Positions 26,969 to 35,396 of a DNA stretch of 64,000 bases are shown here, piece after piece. Source of the DNA: Pseudosulfitobacter pseudonitzschiae (lineage in GTDB: Bacteria > Pseudomonadota > Alphaproteobacteria > Rhodobacterales > Rhodobacteraceae). Each line of letters begins with the position of its first letter. The stretch's first letter is position 1. The notes under the pieces were generated by a model. The model was not told the origin of the DNA and did not search any database. It saw only the letters and a list, made by a program, of their open reading frames with translations. The stretch covers positions 145,223 to 209,222 of the forward strand of contig NZ_CP022419.1 of NCBI RefSeq assembly GCF_002222635.1, written 5' to 3'. The translations under genes were made by a program, and so were the position numbers.

Positions 26969-27840
26969 GCGGCTTTGCCTGCCAAAAGTTGTGCGATTTC
27001 TGTTGGGATCGCATCGTGGTCCATTTGCGTTTTTAACAGGGTCGTCAGCGTCGCCTGCAAAATCGCCGGATCGGTCGTCAGATCGGCCACGCCAAGACCC
27101 ATCAGAGCAGCGGTAAAATCAAGCATCTCGGCAATGCCCGGTTTCTTTTCCAGTTCCTGTTTGCGCAATGCCTGAACGAACCCAACGATTTGCGCGCACA
27201 GACGATCGGTGATGTCAGGATAGCGCGTGATCAGGATCGCAAGCTCGGTGTCGTGATCGGGATAGGGCACGTGGGCATACAGGCAACGACGGCGCAATGC
27301 ATCGCTTAGATCGCGCGTGCCGTTGGCGGTCAGGATAACCATCGGCCGCGTCGTTGCGGTGATTGTGCCCATTTCGGGAATGGTCACCTGAAATTCTGAC
27401 AGAATTTCGAGCAGGTATGCCTCGAACTCCTCATCGGCGCGGTCAATTTCGTCGATTAGCAGAACCGGTGCTTTGTCTTGGCGGATCGCCTTGAGCAACG
27501 GGCGTTCAAGCAGAAACTCGTCTGAGAATATCCGTGCTTCAACGGTTTTACCCGTCTCGCCATCTTCAGAAGCTGCGCGGATTGCCAGTAGTTGGCGTTG
27601 ATAATTCCATTCGTAAATTGCCTGCGCGGCGTCCAGTCCTTCATAGCACTGCAAACGGATCAGTTGCGTATCTTGAACAGCCGCCAAAACACGCGCGACT
27701 TCGGTCTTACCTACACCGGCGGCCCCTTCGAGCAGCAATGGACGGCCCAGCGACAATGACAAATGCAGCGCCATCGAAAGATCACCCGAGGCGATATACC
27801 CCTGATCGGCCATAGCCGTTTGTAACGTTGTCCAAGTCAT
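26965..27840 (-). CDS. coxD: CoxD, MoxR-type AAA+ ATPase
   Basis: 291 residues, the normal CoxD length. Walker A EGAAGVGKTEVARVLA near residue 38, Walker B VLLIDEIDRADEEFEAYLLE, and sensor 1 VILTANGTRDLSDALRRR. A chaperone-like ATPase that remodels apo-CO dehydrogenase for Cu/S insertion, acting with CoxE. Confidence 0.9.
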   Translation of the reverse strand: MTWTTLQTAMADQGYIASGDLSMALHLSLSLGRPLLLEGAAGVGKTEVARVLAAVQDTQLIRLQCYEGLDAAQAIYEWNYQRQLLAIRAASEDGETGKTVEARIFSDEFLLERPLLKAIRQDKAPVLLIDEIDRADEEFEAYLLEILSEFQVTIPEMGTITATTRPMVILTANGTRDLSDALRRRCLYAHVPYPDHDTELAILITRYPDITDRLCAQIVGFVQALRKQELEKKPGIAEMLDFTAALMGLGVADLTTDPAILQATLTTLLKTQMDHDAIPTEIAQLLAGKAA

Positions 27841-27891
27841 CGGTGTCCTCCCAGACGATGCGGGCCGCGCAAGGCAGCCCGCATCAATACC

Positions 27892-30318
27892 TTAGTCGTG
27901 CATGCCAAGATTGTTGGCTGTCTGCCAAATGCGCCAATGATCATGGGGCATATTGGTATGACGGTTGCCAAATGGTCTGAACGCATCTTGCACAGCATTT
28001 GAGAAGCAAGGCACGCCACCGACATGTGGGCTTTCGCCCACACCCTTGGCCCCAATCGGGTGGTGCGGGCTTGGGGTGACAGTGAAGTCGGTCTCGTAAT
28101 TTGGCACTTCCCATGCTGTTGGCAGAAAGAAGTCCATCAACGTGGCCGTTTTGACGTTGCCCATGTCGTCATAGGCAATCTCTTGCCCCAAGGCGACGGC
28201 AAGTGCTTCGGTCAGGCCACCATGGATTTGCCCTTCGATGACCATCGGGTTGATCCGTGTGCCACAATCATCCAGCGCATAGAAACGGCGGATTTCAGGC
28301 ACGCCAGTATCGACGTCGATGTCCATGACACAGACATAGGCCCCAAACGGGTAGGTCATGTTTGGCGGATCATAGTAGCTGACCGCCTCAAGACCTGGCT
28401 CAAGCCCTGGGATGGCCTGATTGTAGGCAGCGTAAGCGATTTCCTTCATTGTCTTGAACTGCTCAGGCGATCCTTTGACGACGAACCGGTCCACGTCGAA
28501 CTCCACGTCGTTGTCGTGAACTTCTAGCAGATAGGCCGCAATCATCTGCGCCTTGGCACGGATTTTGCGACCTGCCATTGCTGCTGCTGCACCCGCAACT
28601 GGAGTGGAACGAGAGCCATAGGTGCCCAGACCGTAAGGCGCTGTATCGGTGTCGCCTTCCTCAATCGTGATGCTTTCAGCGGACAGGCCAATCTCGGTCG
28701 CGAGGATTTGCGCGAAGGTCGTGGCGTGGCCTTGGCCTTGGCTGATCGTCCCAAGCCGCGCGACGGCCGATCCTGTTGGGTGGATGCGGATTTCGCAGCT
28801 GTCAAACATGCCCATCCCAAGGATGTCGCAGTTCTTGACAGGTCCCGCGCCGACGATCTCGGTGAAGAACGACAGACCGATGCCCATGACCTTGCGCGTT
28901 TCGCCGCGTTTGAAAGCCTCGACCCGTTCTGCTTGTTCAGCACGCAGACCTTTGTAGTCCACGGCCAACAACGCTTTGTCCCACGCGGTTTGATAATCGC
29001 CGGAGTCGTATTCCCAACCAAGGGCAGCGGTATATGGGAACTGCTCTTTCTTGATGAAGTTGATCGAGCGCAACTCTGCGGGGTCCATGTTGAGTTCAAT
29101 CGCGAGGACTTCGATCATGCGCTCAATGAAATACACAGCCTCAGTGACGCGGAATGAACAGCGGTATGAAACGCCGCCCGGGGCCTTGTTGGTGTAGACA
29201 CCGTCAACGCCAAGATAGGCGACGGGGATATCATAGGATCCCGTACAGATGTTCATGAAACCCGCTGGGAACTTGGTCGGGTCGGCACAAGCATCAAACG
29301 CGCCGTGATCGGCTGTGACGTGGCAATGCAGGCCAGTGATCTTGCCCTCTTTGGTGGCGCTGATCTTGCCCTTCATCCAGTAATCGCGGGCGAAGGCAGT
29401 GGACATCAGGTTTTCCATCCGGTCCTCGACCCATTTCACAGGAACGCCCGTGACGATGGATGCGACGATTGAGCAGACATAGCCGGGGTAGACGCCAACT
29501 TTGTTGCCAAACCCACCACCGATATCGGGGGAAACGACACGGATGTTGTGCTCTTCAATACCTGACAGCAGGGACGCAACCGTACGCACCACATGCGGGG
29601 CTTGGAAAGTGCCCCAAAGGGTCAGTTTGCCGTTCACCTTATCCATCGACGCAACAGAACCGCAGGTCTCAAGCGGGCACGGGTGGGTGCGGTGATAATA
29701 CATTTCTTCAGTGGCAACGACTTCGGCGTTGTCGATCACTTGATTGGTGGCCTCTTCTTCGCCAGCTTCCCATGTGAAGATGTGATTGGGGTGCTTGCGT
29801 GGGCCGTGCGCACCGTTTGGAATTGATCCATCTTCGGCCACCAGATCTTCGCGCAGGACAACATCCGATTGCAGCGATTTAAATGGATCGACGATGACTT
29901 CGAGTTCTTCGTAATCTACCTCGACTAGCTCAACCGCGTCGGCCGCGATGTAGCGGTCGTTGGCCACGACGAAGGCGACCTCTTGGCCTTGGAACAAAAC
30001 CTTACCGTCGGCTAACACCATTTGCTTGTCACCCGCGAGCGTAGGCATCCAGTGCAGGTTCAACGGTTCAAGGTCTTTGGCCGTCAGAACCGCGACAACA
30101 CCAGGCAGCGCCATTGCGGCGTCGATGTTGATCGATTTGACCCGAGCGTGCGCATAGGGCGACCGTACGAAATCGCCGTGCAACATGCCGGGCAGTTTGA
30201 TGTCATCGACGTAGTTGCCCTTGCCTTGGGTAAAACGTGCATCTTCGACCCGCTTGCGCGAGCAACCCATGCCTTTAAGGTTAGCGACCCGTTCGTCGCG
30301 TGTGATTTCATCCTTCAT
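27892..30318 (-). CDS. coxL: CoxL, form I CO dehydrogenase large subunit
   Basis: 808 residues. Holds the Mo-Cu active centre that oxidises CO to CO2. The active-site loop reads SYRCSFR with Cys387, matching the AYxCSFR signature of form I (true CO-oxidising) enzymes rather than the AYRGAGR of form II. The Ala to Ser change at the first position is a mild variant. The catalytic Glu is in [13 protein letters not shown] near the C-terminus; the cofactor-binding SQGQGH and GSRSTP segments are present. Translation is coupled to coxS (overlap 4 nt). Confidence 0.93.
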   Translation of the reverse strand: MKDEITRDERVANLKGMGCSRKRVEDARFTQGKGNYVDDIKLPGMLHGDFVRSPYAHARVKSINIDAAMALPGVVAVLTAKDLEPLNLHWMPTLAGDKQMVLADGKVLFQGQEVAFVVANDRYIAADAVELVEVDYEELEVIVDPFKSLQSDVVLREDLVAEDGSIPNGAHGPRKHPNHIFTWEAGEEEATNQVIDNAEVVATEEMYYHRTHPCPLETCGSVASMDKVNGKLTLWGTFQAPHVVRTVASLLSGIEEHNIRVVSPDIGGGFGNKVGVYPGYVCSIVASIVTGVPVKWVEDRMENLMSTAFARDYWMKGKISATKEGKITGLHCHVTADHGAFDACADPTKFPAGFMNICTGSYDIPVAYLGVDGVYTNKAPGGVSYRCSFRVTEAVYFIERMIEVLAIELNMDPAELRSINFIKKEQFPYTAALGWEYDSGDYQTAWDKALLAVDYKGLRAEQAERVEAFKRGETRKVMGIGLSFFTEIVGAGPVKNCDILGMGMFDSCEIRIHPTGSAVARLGTISQGQGHATTFAQILATEIGLSAESITIEEGDTDTAPYGLGTYGSRSTPVAGAAAAMAGRKIRAKAQMIAAYLLEVHDNDVEFDVDRFVVKGSPEQFKTMKEIAYAAYNQAIPGLEPGLEAVSYYDPPNMTYPFGAYVCVMDIDVDTGVPEIRRFYALDDCGTRINPMVIEGQIHGGLTEALAVALGQEIAYDDMGNVKTATLMDFFLPTAWEVPNYETDFTVTPSPHHPIGAKGVGESPHVGGVPCFSNAVQDAFRPFGNRHTNMPHDHWRIWQTANNLGMHD

Positions 30319-30809
30319 TGTGCCGCCTCCTTGGCTGCATTCATCTCAGACGCCGCTGAGAGAATTGATTTCACGATGTTCTGATAGCCGGTGCAGCGGC
30401 AGATGTTGCCAGCAATGCCGAAGCGCACATCTTCCTCGGTCGGGTTGGGATTTTCCTCGAGCAACTTGGCCGCACGTGTGATCATGCCTGGTGTGCAGAA
30501 ACCGCACTGAAGCCCGTGGTGCTCTTTGAAGTTCTCTTGCAGGACGTGCAGCGCGTCTGGGTTGCCGAGTCCTTCGATGGTGGTGACCTCTGCGCCATTG
30601 GCTTGAGCCACAAAAACTGTACAGGATTTCACCGACTTGCCGTTCATCGTGACCGTGCAGGCCCCACAATGGGACGTTTCACAGCCCACGTGTGGACCCG
30701 TGATGTTGAGCTTTTCCCGCAGTGCGTAGATCAGCAGTTCGCGTGGCTCAGCGAGGAATTCGTGGTCTTCGCCGTTGACGTTAAGTTTGACGTGCATCTT
30801 GTTTGACAT
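30315..30809 (-). CDS. coxS: CoxS, iron-sulphur subunit of CO dehydrogenase
   Basis: 164 residues. N-terminal plant-type 2Fe-2S ligands in [16 protein letters not shown] plus SCTVF, and the second all-helical cluster in CGFCTPGM and ICRCTGYQ. It carries electrons from CoxL to CoxM. The ATG has GGAGAAATAAAC upstream; the open frame extends 84 nt further but only inside coxM. Confidence 0.93.
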   Translation of the reverse strand: MSNKMHVKLNVNGEDHEFLAEPRELLIYALREKLNITGPHVGCETSHCGACTVTMNGKSVKSCTVFVAQANGAEVTTIEGLGNPDALHVLQENFKEHHGLQCGFCTPGMITRAAKLLEENPNPTEEDVRFGIAGNICRCTGYQNIVKSILSAASEMNAAKEAAQ

Positions 30810-30822
30810 GTTTATTTCTCCT

Positions 30823-31677
30823 CTACGCCCGTGACCAAGCGCGCGCGATGGCGCGGCCAAGGACGATGCCAGCAGCGTGGCGTTTGAATGCAACGGGGCC
30901 GCGGTTGTCTTCTGTTGGATCGATGTCGACCAGCATGGCGGTCACGGCAGCTTTCACGGCCGCTTCATCGCACGCTGTGCCAACGAGTGCCGCGCCTGCG
31001 CCTTTTGACCAGACCGGCGTATCGCTGAGGTTGGTCATCGCGATTGAGGCCGCAGCAACTTTGCCACCCTCTTTGGAGATTTGCGCGGCAGCAGCAGCCG
31101 TCGCATAATCGCCAATCTTGCGCTTTTGCTTTTCATAGGCGAAGCCACCGACGGGGACTGCAAAGCTCACAGCTGTCAGGACCTCTTCGTCTTCGCGTTC
31201 GGTCATATACGCGGCTTCGTAGAAATCGCGCGCATCGACCACTCGGTCCCCGTCAGGGCCAACGAGGTGAAACTGTGCGTTCAGGCATTGCATCAGGCCA
31301 GGCATGTCGTTGCCAGGATCCCCGTTTGCGACGTTGCCACCCACTGTGCCCATGTAACGGACCTGTGGGTCTGCAATTTGCAGGGCCGCCTCTTTCATGA
31401 TGGGGGCGGCCTTTTCCATCTCTGCAGAATTGATGATCTCGTGCTGTGTAACCATCGCGCCGATCTTGATGGTGCCGCCTGTAATTGCGATCCCGTTCAG
31501 CCCCTGAATTGCTTGCAAATCGATCAGATGCGGCACCTCGGCCATCCGCAGCTTCATCATCGGGATCAGGCTGTGCCCACCCGCGATCACCCGCGCATCA
31601 TCTCCATGTTCTTGAAGCAGGGCGATTACGCCTGCCATGTCTGTCGGCCTGTAGTACTCGAACGCCGCTGGTATCAT
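30823..31677 (-). CDS. coxM: CoxM, FAD subunit of CO dehydrogenase
   Basis: 284 residues. FAD-binding motifs [17 protein letters not shown] (residues 32-48) and [14 protein letters not shown] (residues 112-125) are intact. First gene of the structural coxMSL set, with a GGGAGG ribosome site. Its 136-bp upstream gap holds three phased repeats. Confidence 0.93.
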   Translation of the reverse strand: MIPAAFEYYRPTDMAGVIALLQEHGDDARVIAGGHSLIPMMKLRMAEVPHLIDLQAIQGLNGIAITGGTIKIGAMVTQHEIINSAEMEKAAPIMKEAALQIADPQVRYMGTVGGNVANGDPGNDMPGLMQCLNAQFHLVGPDGDRVVDARDFYEAAYMTEREDEEVLTAVSFAVPVGGFAYEKQKRKIGDYATAAAAAQISKEGGKVAAASIAMTNLSDTPVWSKGAGAALVGTACDEAAVKAAVTAMLVDIDPTEDNRGPVAFKRHAAGIVLGRAIARAWSRA

Positions 31678-31752
31678 TGCTTCGCCTCCCGTTTCCGCAA
31701 TTAAGTTCAGAAGGACAGACTGTACGCAGCGGTATGCAGGCGCTTGCGTTTA

Positions 31753-31807
31753 TCAACGAAGTGATCGCGATTTTGCACGAAATGCGCCTCAGACTGCACG
31801 AACTGCG
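31753..31807 (-). promoter_or_regulatory. Three 21-bp-phased direct repeats upstream of coxM
   Basis: On the plus strand: TCAACGAAGTGAT (31753-31765), TGCACGAAATGCG (31774-31786) and TGCACGAACTGCG (31795-31807). All share ACGAAnTG at exactly 21-bp steps. LytTR-domain regulators bind 9-bp direct repeats separated by 12-13 bp, i.e. the same period. CoxC, which carries a LytTR domain, is encoded immediately upstream. The repeats lie 76-130 bp before the coxM start. Confidence 0.6.
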
Positions 31808-31812
31808 ACAGT

Positions 31813-32934
31813 CTAAAGACCCAATGCGTCGTGGACGAGCTTTAGATTCGAGCGGCTTACCGGAACAGAGGGCAGCTTGGCGTCGCCAAAGCGGCACACA
31901 CCGTTGTCTTTCAGCCGCTCGAAATGCTCGACCAGCTTTGGGTTCACCAAATAGCTCCGGTGGGTTTTGATAAACCCAACCCTATCCAGCCGCTTAAACG
32001 CCTCGGTGATTGGCCAAGCGCAGAAGTGCTGTTCTTTCAGGGTGTAGACGTTGGTGTAATGGCCTTCGGCGCGCACAAACGCGACCTGAGCGGGATCAAT
32101 CAATTGCGTAACCCCATTGCGTTCGCAAGGAATGCGTAAAGCTATTTGTACAGGTGCTGACATAGTGGGTACCTTGGAGGGACTCGCCGAAACCACAGAA
32201 GGTTCCGCCGCTTGGGGCGTGACCGGGTCAAGGAACGTCACTCCCATCCAGAGGAATGCGCCAAAGATGACAAAGCTTGATAAGATAACGCCCATCGCGA
32301 GCGTTTCGTTACTCATGACTGGGCCGAATTCATTCAAAGTCGGAACAGCGACAAAATTGGTCCCAGCCATGGCAGCAAAATGAACAGCGCTGACAGCGGC
32401 CCCAAAGCACAACGTTCCAAGTAAAATGCTGCGATTGGTTCGTTGGCCATAAGCAATCCAAAACGCGGCAATACAAAGCACGACTGCAGACACGACGGCC
32501 ACAAGGATACCCGAAGGTGTATAGACCGCGCGGCACAATTGCAGACCGGCCATGCCCACATAATGCATCGCCAGAATTCCAAATCCAACCAACGCGCCTG
32601 CCGCAGACAAGGTGAAAGGTGTCCGTTCGCGAAAGTGCAGTAACAGCAAAGCCGTCCCCACAATAAGGATAGCCAGCAATGCGGACGCGAGCGTTATCGC
32701 GGCATCATAGTAAAATAGGATGGGCATCTGAATGCCAAGCATTGCCACGAAATGCATCGACCAGATACCACCGCCCAAAGCGACAGCTGACATTGCTATT
32801 GACGCTTTGCGGCGCAAAACGCTTTGCTTGGAAAGATCCTTGGACAACGTCAAACCCGTGAAGCCCGCGATAAAGGCAACTACGATCGATGCGATGACAA
32901 GTGCAGCGTTATGGCTAAAGTCTAGGAATTCCAT
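31813..32934 (-). CDS. coxC: CoxC-like MHYT-LytTR membrane regulator
   Basis: 373 residues from the ATG chosen (a TTG 18 nt upstream is possible). Seven hydrophobic segments with MHYT-type motifs (SMHFVAMLGIQMP, AMHYVGMAGLQLC, AVHFAAMAG), thought to bind metal and sense CO or O2. A C-terminal LytTR DNA-binding domain covers residues about 270-373 (VAFVRAEGHYTNVYTL, GFIKTHRSYLVNPKLVEHF). Matches the coxC products of Oligotropha in layout and position upstream of coxM. Confidence 0.87.
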   Translation of the reverse strand: MEFLDFSHNAALVIASIVVAFIAGFTGLTLSKDLSKQSVLRRKASIAMSAVALGGGIWSMHFVAMLGIQMPILFYYDAAITLASALLAILIVGTALLLLHFRERTPFTLSAAGALVGFGILAMHYVGMAGLQLCRAVYTPSGILVAVVSAVVLCIAAFWIAYGQRTNRSILLGTLCFGAAVSAVHFAAMAGTNFVAVPTLNEFGPVMSNETLAMGVILSSFVIFGAFLWMGVTFLDPVTPQAAEPSVVSASPSKVPTMSAPVQIALRIPCERNGVTQLIDPAQVAFVRAEGHYTNVYTLKEQHFCAWPITEAFKRLDRVGFIKTHRSYLVNPKLVEHFERLKDNGVCRFGDAKLPSVPVSRSNLKLVHDALGL

Positions 32935-32973
32935 GTCGCTTGCATGCACCAAATTTTGTACAAATCAAACCCA

Positions 32974-32999
32974 TAAGATTGGCTGTCAACTCAATCTTA
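32974..32999. promoter_or_regulatory. Inverted repeat around a -35-like box upstream of coxC
   Basis: TAAGATTG and CAATCTTA arms (8 bp, perfect) flank a 10-nt spacer that on the minus strand contains TTGACA (32983-32988). A second small palindrome, TTTGTACAAA, lies at 32955-32964. This is a candidate promoter-operator for coxC; no good -10 was seen. Confidence 0.4.
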
Positions 33000-33383
33000 C
33001 GCCATCAACCAAGTGTGCCAGATGCCGCCTACAGGCATTTTACCCGTCTATCTGAGTGCGCTTGTGACCGGACAAGACACACCGAACAGGCGGCATGACG
33101 TTCTAGAATACTAGAGGCCCTTTGTGACTTCTTTTTTGAACTAAGTGCCAAAAATTGTCTGTGTAAGCGTGCTGGTTTGTTCCAATGCGCCTCTTGCCGT
33201 TAATGCCGGACCGAAGTCTCATAAATCTTACCGAACTTGGTTTTGGCTGCGCCATTTTTCGAGAAGCGGACATTGGAGCAGCTGCAGCGAATTCACCCTT
33301 CGTCCCGCTGAGCCGCCGTTCGTCTAGGGCGCGGCGAATGTCAGCTTCCCGTCCTCCCCGACAAACAGGCGATGTCCGCCACC
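33000..33383. other. Gap between cox cluster and virD4
   Basis: No convincing gene in about 380 bp. Short plus-strand frames have no family signal. This is the second junction of the cox segment with the transfer genes. Confidence 0.4.
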
Positions 33384-35396
33384 CTATCGCGCAACCAGCC
33401 TTTCACCATCCTCCTCTCGCAGCATCGCTTCCATTTCGTCCAAGCCATCGACTGCAGAGCGCATCTGCGCCTCATCAGCTACGCTCGCAGCTTCAGAATC
33501 CACGACGCCGCTGCCAAAATCCATCTCCATCTGGCGCTGTTCCTCGGCGATGACGGCTTGAACGACAGGCGCGGTCTTCTTTGGAGCGGCGTCGGCTTGG
33601 CCTGACGGTTGACCATCGCCAGCCTGGCTCGCCCTCTCCACATCGGCTTCTGTTCCCCCTGGCCCATCCGACGGCGGCGTCATCGGCATGGCGCGCACAC
33701 TCAGCGGCAGCGTGCCTTGCGATCCCCCTCCCCCCGGCTCTGGAAACGGCAATTCACCCGTCTGCGCCGCGTGGATCGCTTTGAACAGCCGGTCGTCAAA
33801 ATACTGAATCCGCTTTGCACGGACCGGCATCTGCGCATCGATCACCATGACGATCTCGTCGAGCGGCAGGCGGCGCGCCTCGTCTTCAGGGAGCAAGGAG
33901 CTTTCTTCGGTCCGGGTCGACTGGCTGCGCCCTTCAAAGGGGTTCTTGCCGATGGACTGGGATCGCGTGATGACGGTCTTCGTGGTCTTGCCAACCGCCT
34001 TGCTCAGCTCTTCGACGGTTTTTTCATCCGAAGGCGTGAGATAGAGTTTCACGCCCGCGTTGCCCTGCAGGGCGCGGCGGGTGTTCTCGCCGTAGATTTC
34101 ATCGAGGGCGGGGATGGTTTGGGTGACCACGGCCAAATGGCCGCGATAGGTACGCAGGGTCTCGATGCTCTCGACCACGATGGGCATCTTGCCGAGGCGA
34201 TTGAACTCGTCGAGCATGATCATCACTGGCCAGGGTTCATCCGGCCCGGGATCCTTTTCCTGCATGGCCGAGAGCAGGTCGGAGAAAAACAGCCGGATCA
34301 GCGGCGCGAGCGGCTTCACCATCAGCGGCTGGACCACGAGATACACCGAAAAGGGTTTCTTGCGGATCGTGCGGAAATCAAAGTCCGACACGGACGTCGC
34401 CTCATCGATGGCCGGGTTCTGCCATTGGTCGAGCCCCGAGGTCATCAGGAGCGAAACATAAGAGGTCAGCGTGTCATTGTTGGTGGACGCCAGCCGGGTG
34501 AAGATAAGCTTGGCGGCCCTGTTGTCGACCTCGTGGCCGCGCGCGAAGTATTCCTTCTGCTTGTTCCCGCCCGAGGCCGCGATGCGATAGATCTCGCCCA
34601 AGGTGGGGCGCTTGCGCTGGAAGGCCAGCAGGCCTGCCGCCACGAAGAGATCGATCCCGCCCTTGAGGAGGCCCTGCACCCGGTCGTTGTCGCTCTGCAG
34701 GAAGAGCGTCGCGAGAAGCTGCAATTCCATCTGCTGGCGCGCGGGATCTTTCAGTTGATAGAGGCGCAAGAGCGGGTTGTAGCGATGCGTGCGCTTGCCC
34801 TCCCAATCGGTGGGGGCAAAACGATAGACCTTGTCACCTTGGGCGGCGCGGTGCCGGGCCGTGGCCTCGAAACACTCGCCCTTCACATCGAGCGTCACGG
34901 CGGAGCCTTGCCAGGTCAGCAGGTTCGGAATGACGAAGCCCGTGGTCTTGCCGCGGCCCGTGGGCGCCACGATCAGCGCATGGGGGAAAACCTTGGAGCA
35001 GATGTAATTGGCGCGGGAGCCCGGCGGCCCCAGCTTGCCGAGGATGAACCCGGTCCCGGGCGCCCCGAAGAAGCCATTGGCCTTCATCTCGCGCGGGGTC
35101 TGCCAATGGGTCTGGCCAAACCGTGTCAGGGCGGACCCCGAGAGGGCGAGGCTTAGCATCAGGCCGGCGGCGGCGAAGCTGCCGATGATCAGGTGAATAA
35201 GTTGCGCGTCCTCCGGGCGGCGATCGAGGATCGCCAGATAGTTCTGCGCGATATAGGCAAAATCGATCTCGGCCCCGAAGCCGAGATCCTGGTAGGTCAG
35301 CACCGCCGAGGCGATGGTATAGCCCATGGCCCCGGTCACCAGCGTCACCAGCAAGACGCCGGTTGCGATCCGCGCTTTTCCCATGGAGGCGCTCAA
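33384..35396 (-). CDS. virD4: VirD4/TraG coupling protein
   Basis: 670 residues. Two N-terminal membrane segments (residues 8-30 and 60-85), Walker A VAPTGRGKTTGFVIPNLLTW near residue 142, and Walker B VMIMLDEFNRLGKMPIV. The C-terminal 120 residues are Pro/Gly/acidic and variable. It docks the relaxosome to the VirB channel. It overlaps the relaxase gene by 4 nt. Confidence 0.9.
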   Translation of the reverse strand: MSASMGKARIATGVLLVTLVTGAMGYTIASAVLTYQDLGFGAEIDFAYIAQNYLAILDRRPEDAQLIHLIIGSFAAAGLMLSLALSGSALTRFGQTHWQTPREMKANGFFGAPGTGFILGKLGPPGSRANYICSKVFPHALIVAPTGRGKTTGFVIPNLLTWQGSAVTLDVKGECFEATARHRAAQGDKVYRFAPTDWEGKRTHRYNPLLRLYQLKDPARQQMELQLLATLFLQSDNDRVQGLLKGGIDLFVAAGLLAFQRKRPTLGEIYRIAASGGNKQKEYFARGHEVDNRAAKLIFTRLASTNNDTLTSYVSLLMTSGLDQWQNPAIDEATSVSDFDFRTIRKKPFSVYLVVQPLMVKPLAPLIRLFFSDLLSAMQEKDPGPDEPWPVMIMLDEFNRLGKMPIVVESIETLRTYRGHLAVVTQTIPALDEIYGENTRRALQGNAGVKLYLTPSDEKTVEELSKAVGKTTKTVITRSQSIGKNPFEGRSQSTRTEESSLLPEDEARRLPLDEIVMVIDAQMPVRAKRIQYFDDRLFKAIHAAQTGELPFPEPGGGGSQGTLPLSVRAMPMTPPSDGPGGTEADVERASQAGDGQPSGQADAAPKKTAPVVQAVIAEEQRQMEMDFGSGVVDSEAASVADEAQMRSAVDGLDEMEAMLREEDGERLVAR

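Noticed and set aside
33609..35156. 515-codon plus-strand open frame
   Set aside because: It lies wholly opposite virD4, has no start signals or domain, and reflects the GC-rich third positions of the real gene.
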